Shown in pieces: positions 62,970 through 64,000 of a DNA stretch of 64,000 nucleotides. The notes beneath the pieces are model-generated. The model saw only the letters and a program-made list of their open reading frames with translations, ran no database searches and had not been told where the DNA came from. The stretch covers positions 1,656,188 through 1,720,187 of the forward strand of contig CAJNOP010000013.1 in NCBI GenBank assembly GCA_905250075.1, read 5' to 3'. A program made the position numbers and the translations under genes. Positions within the stretch are counted from its first letter, which is position 1. The number at the start of each line of letters is the position of its first letter. The stretch comes from Rotaria sp. Silwood1. Its lineage: Eukaryota > Rotifera > Eurotatoria > Philodinida > Philodinidae.

Positions 62970-64000
62970 CTGAAAAAGAAAATAATCTAGGTGTTTGTCC
63001 TTTTATTTCTTACACTTACTTGAATGAAGAAAAGTGATACAAGATTCTTTCAATAAAATATATAGTCAACTACGCTTCTTAGTATCAATTAGATGAAGGA
63101 TATTGTCAAAATAAAGAAGAAATCCTTTATGAAATGAATCTTGTCTTTTCTATGAATATAAATACATATAGATATATATTATTTGATGAATATAGTGAAT
63201 TATAAAAAAACAAATGAAGTACAAGTCTAGTCACGCTCTCTATATATTATTTTGATTTAGATTATCTAAGTTACCATTTCTTATTCAAATTTATGCAATC
63301 TTAAGTTAAGAAAAATCTAATTCAAATGATTGATTATTGCTTCTCAATCTAATGACAAATTCATTTATTTTATGCTTTTTTTTTTTTTGAATTAGAAATA
63401 TATGTCTGAGAGGCTGGTATCATAAAAATGCAACTACATTTAAGTAAAAAACTAAGATCTAAATTCAGAACTTGTTGACTTGATAAATTTTATTCTTCCA
63501 AATAGTATCCTTATCACAAAAGACAACTGCATATTGAAAAAAATGTTCTTTGTCGAAATTACGTTCGGAATGACGAATTAAATTTCTATAAAAATAACTA
63601 AATGATTAATAATCTTACATAATGTTTTTTATTTGAACTTAGAAAATACGTTACAGAAATATATTAAGACATAATCACATTATTTTCTCCTTAAATGTCT
63701 TTTAAACTTACTTTCTATGTCAAAAAAGATAATCGATAAAGGATTTATATACTTTTCGACGAAGAAGAGAAAAGGTTATGAAGAAATAGACGTGATAAAA
63801 TTTTCTTCTGTCAGCTTACTCAAAATACTGCTTTCGGTGAATAGCCGTCGAATAAGAAAACTGAATGCATTTATCATATTTATAATTAAAATAAGTGTCT
63901 TTGTCATAATTAAGGAAAAAAGTCGTCCTGAGCGTCGTTAATGAAGCAGAGACATGAAGATGAAACACCCCCTGGTAGTATTTTTAAGAAAGGAGACAGA
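62970..64000. other. Right edge: no gene seen
   Basis: About 1 kb AT-rich DNA with the NPF-like gene's promoter region. I searched the plus strand for the AACS C-terminal region (ARHVPS and NGKK-type motifs) and did not find it. A 74-codon frame at 63717-63941 is unsupported. Confidence 0.4.

Noticed and set aside
1..64000. tRNA, rRNA, CRISPR arrays, bacterial-style operons or viral genes
   Set aside because: I looked for cloverleaf box motifs, direct-repeat arrays and recognisable viral or transposase domains and saw none I could support.

Overview
This window is nuclear DNA of a small-genome invertebrate animal. My best guess is a bdelloid rotifer. That rests on visible AT-richness, A/T-ending codons, many 45-90 nt GT-AG introns beside a few 1-4 kb ones, tight gene spacing and an all-animal gene set; no species marker is present. 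There are no bacterial operons, CRISPR arrays or recognisable rRNA/tRNA genes.

Layout, left to right. (1) Minus-strand TEAD (Hippo-pathway transcription factor; its last exon is off the left edge) and RTF2. (2) An unrecognised Q-rich plus-strand gene divergent from RTF2, then TOMM7 and a seven-exon CPEB (CPEB2/3/4 type), both minus. (3) A gene-poor stretch, then Misato (MSTO1, minus). (4) About 4.3 kb carrying a terminal-inverted-repeat element. (5) A plus-strand arsenite-methyltransferase-like gene lacking the family's arsenic-binding cysteines, then 4 kb of foldback and diverged repeats. (6) A decayed DUF2358 (C6orf136-like) pseudogene. (7) A compact plus-strand run: OSBP, TMEM8/PGAP6, DCLRE1C (Artemis), TMEM35A/NACHO and AACS (3' incomplete). 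A minus-strand, neuropeptide-F-like secreted precursor lies just past the last AACS exon seen. Splice joins were worked out by eye: every multi-exon model keeps frame at every junction and matches known family order. No transcript was available.

Three layers sit on top of the genes. First, all 13 intact genes have a good 3' splice acceptor 0-54 nt upstream of the ATG, the pattern expected for spliced-leader trans-splicing. DCLRE1C, NACHO and AACS are only 89 and 135 bp apart and could be one operon. Second, the largest introns are colonised by roughly 0.55-0.62 kb foldback elements that share about 40 bp termini but have different interiors, and other diverged repeats recur across intergenic DNA and introns. 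Third, one AACS intron is an AT-AC intron with a U2-type 5' site.

I see no new multi-gene defence or metabolic system. The most unusual items are the trans-splice/operon signature, the foldback family, the AT-AC intron, the cysteine-less AS3MT paralogue and the non-amidated NPF-like peptide.
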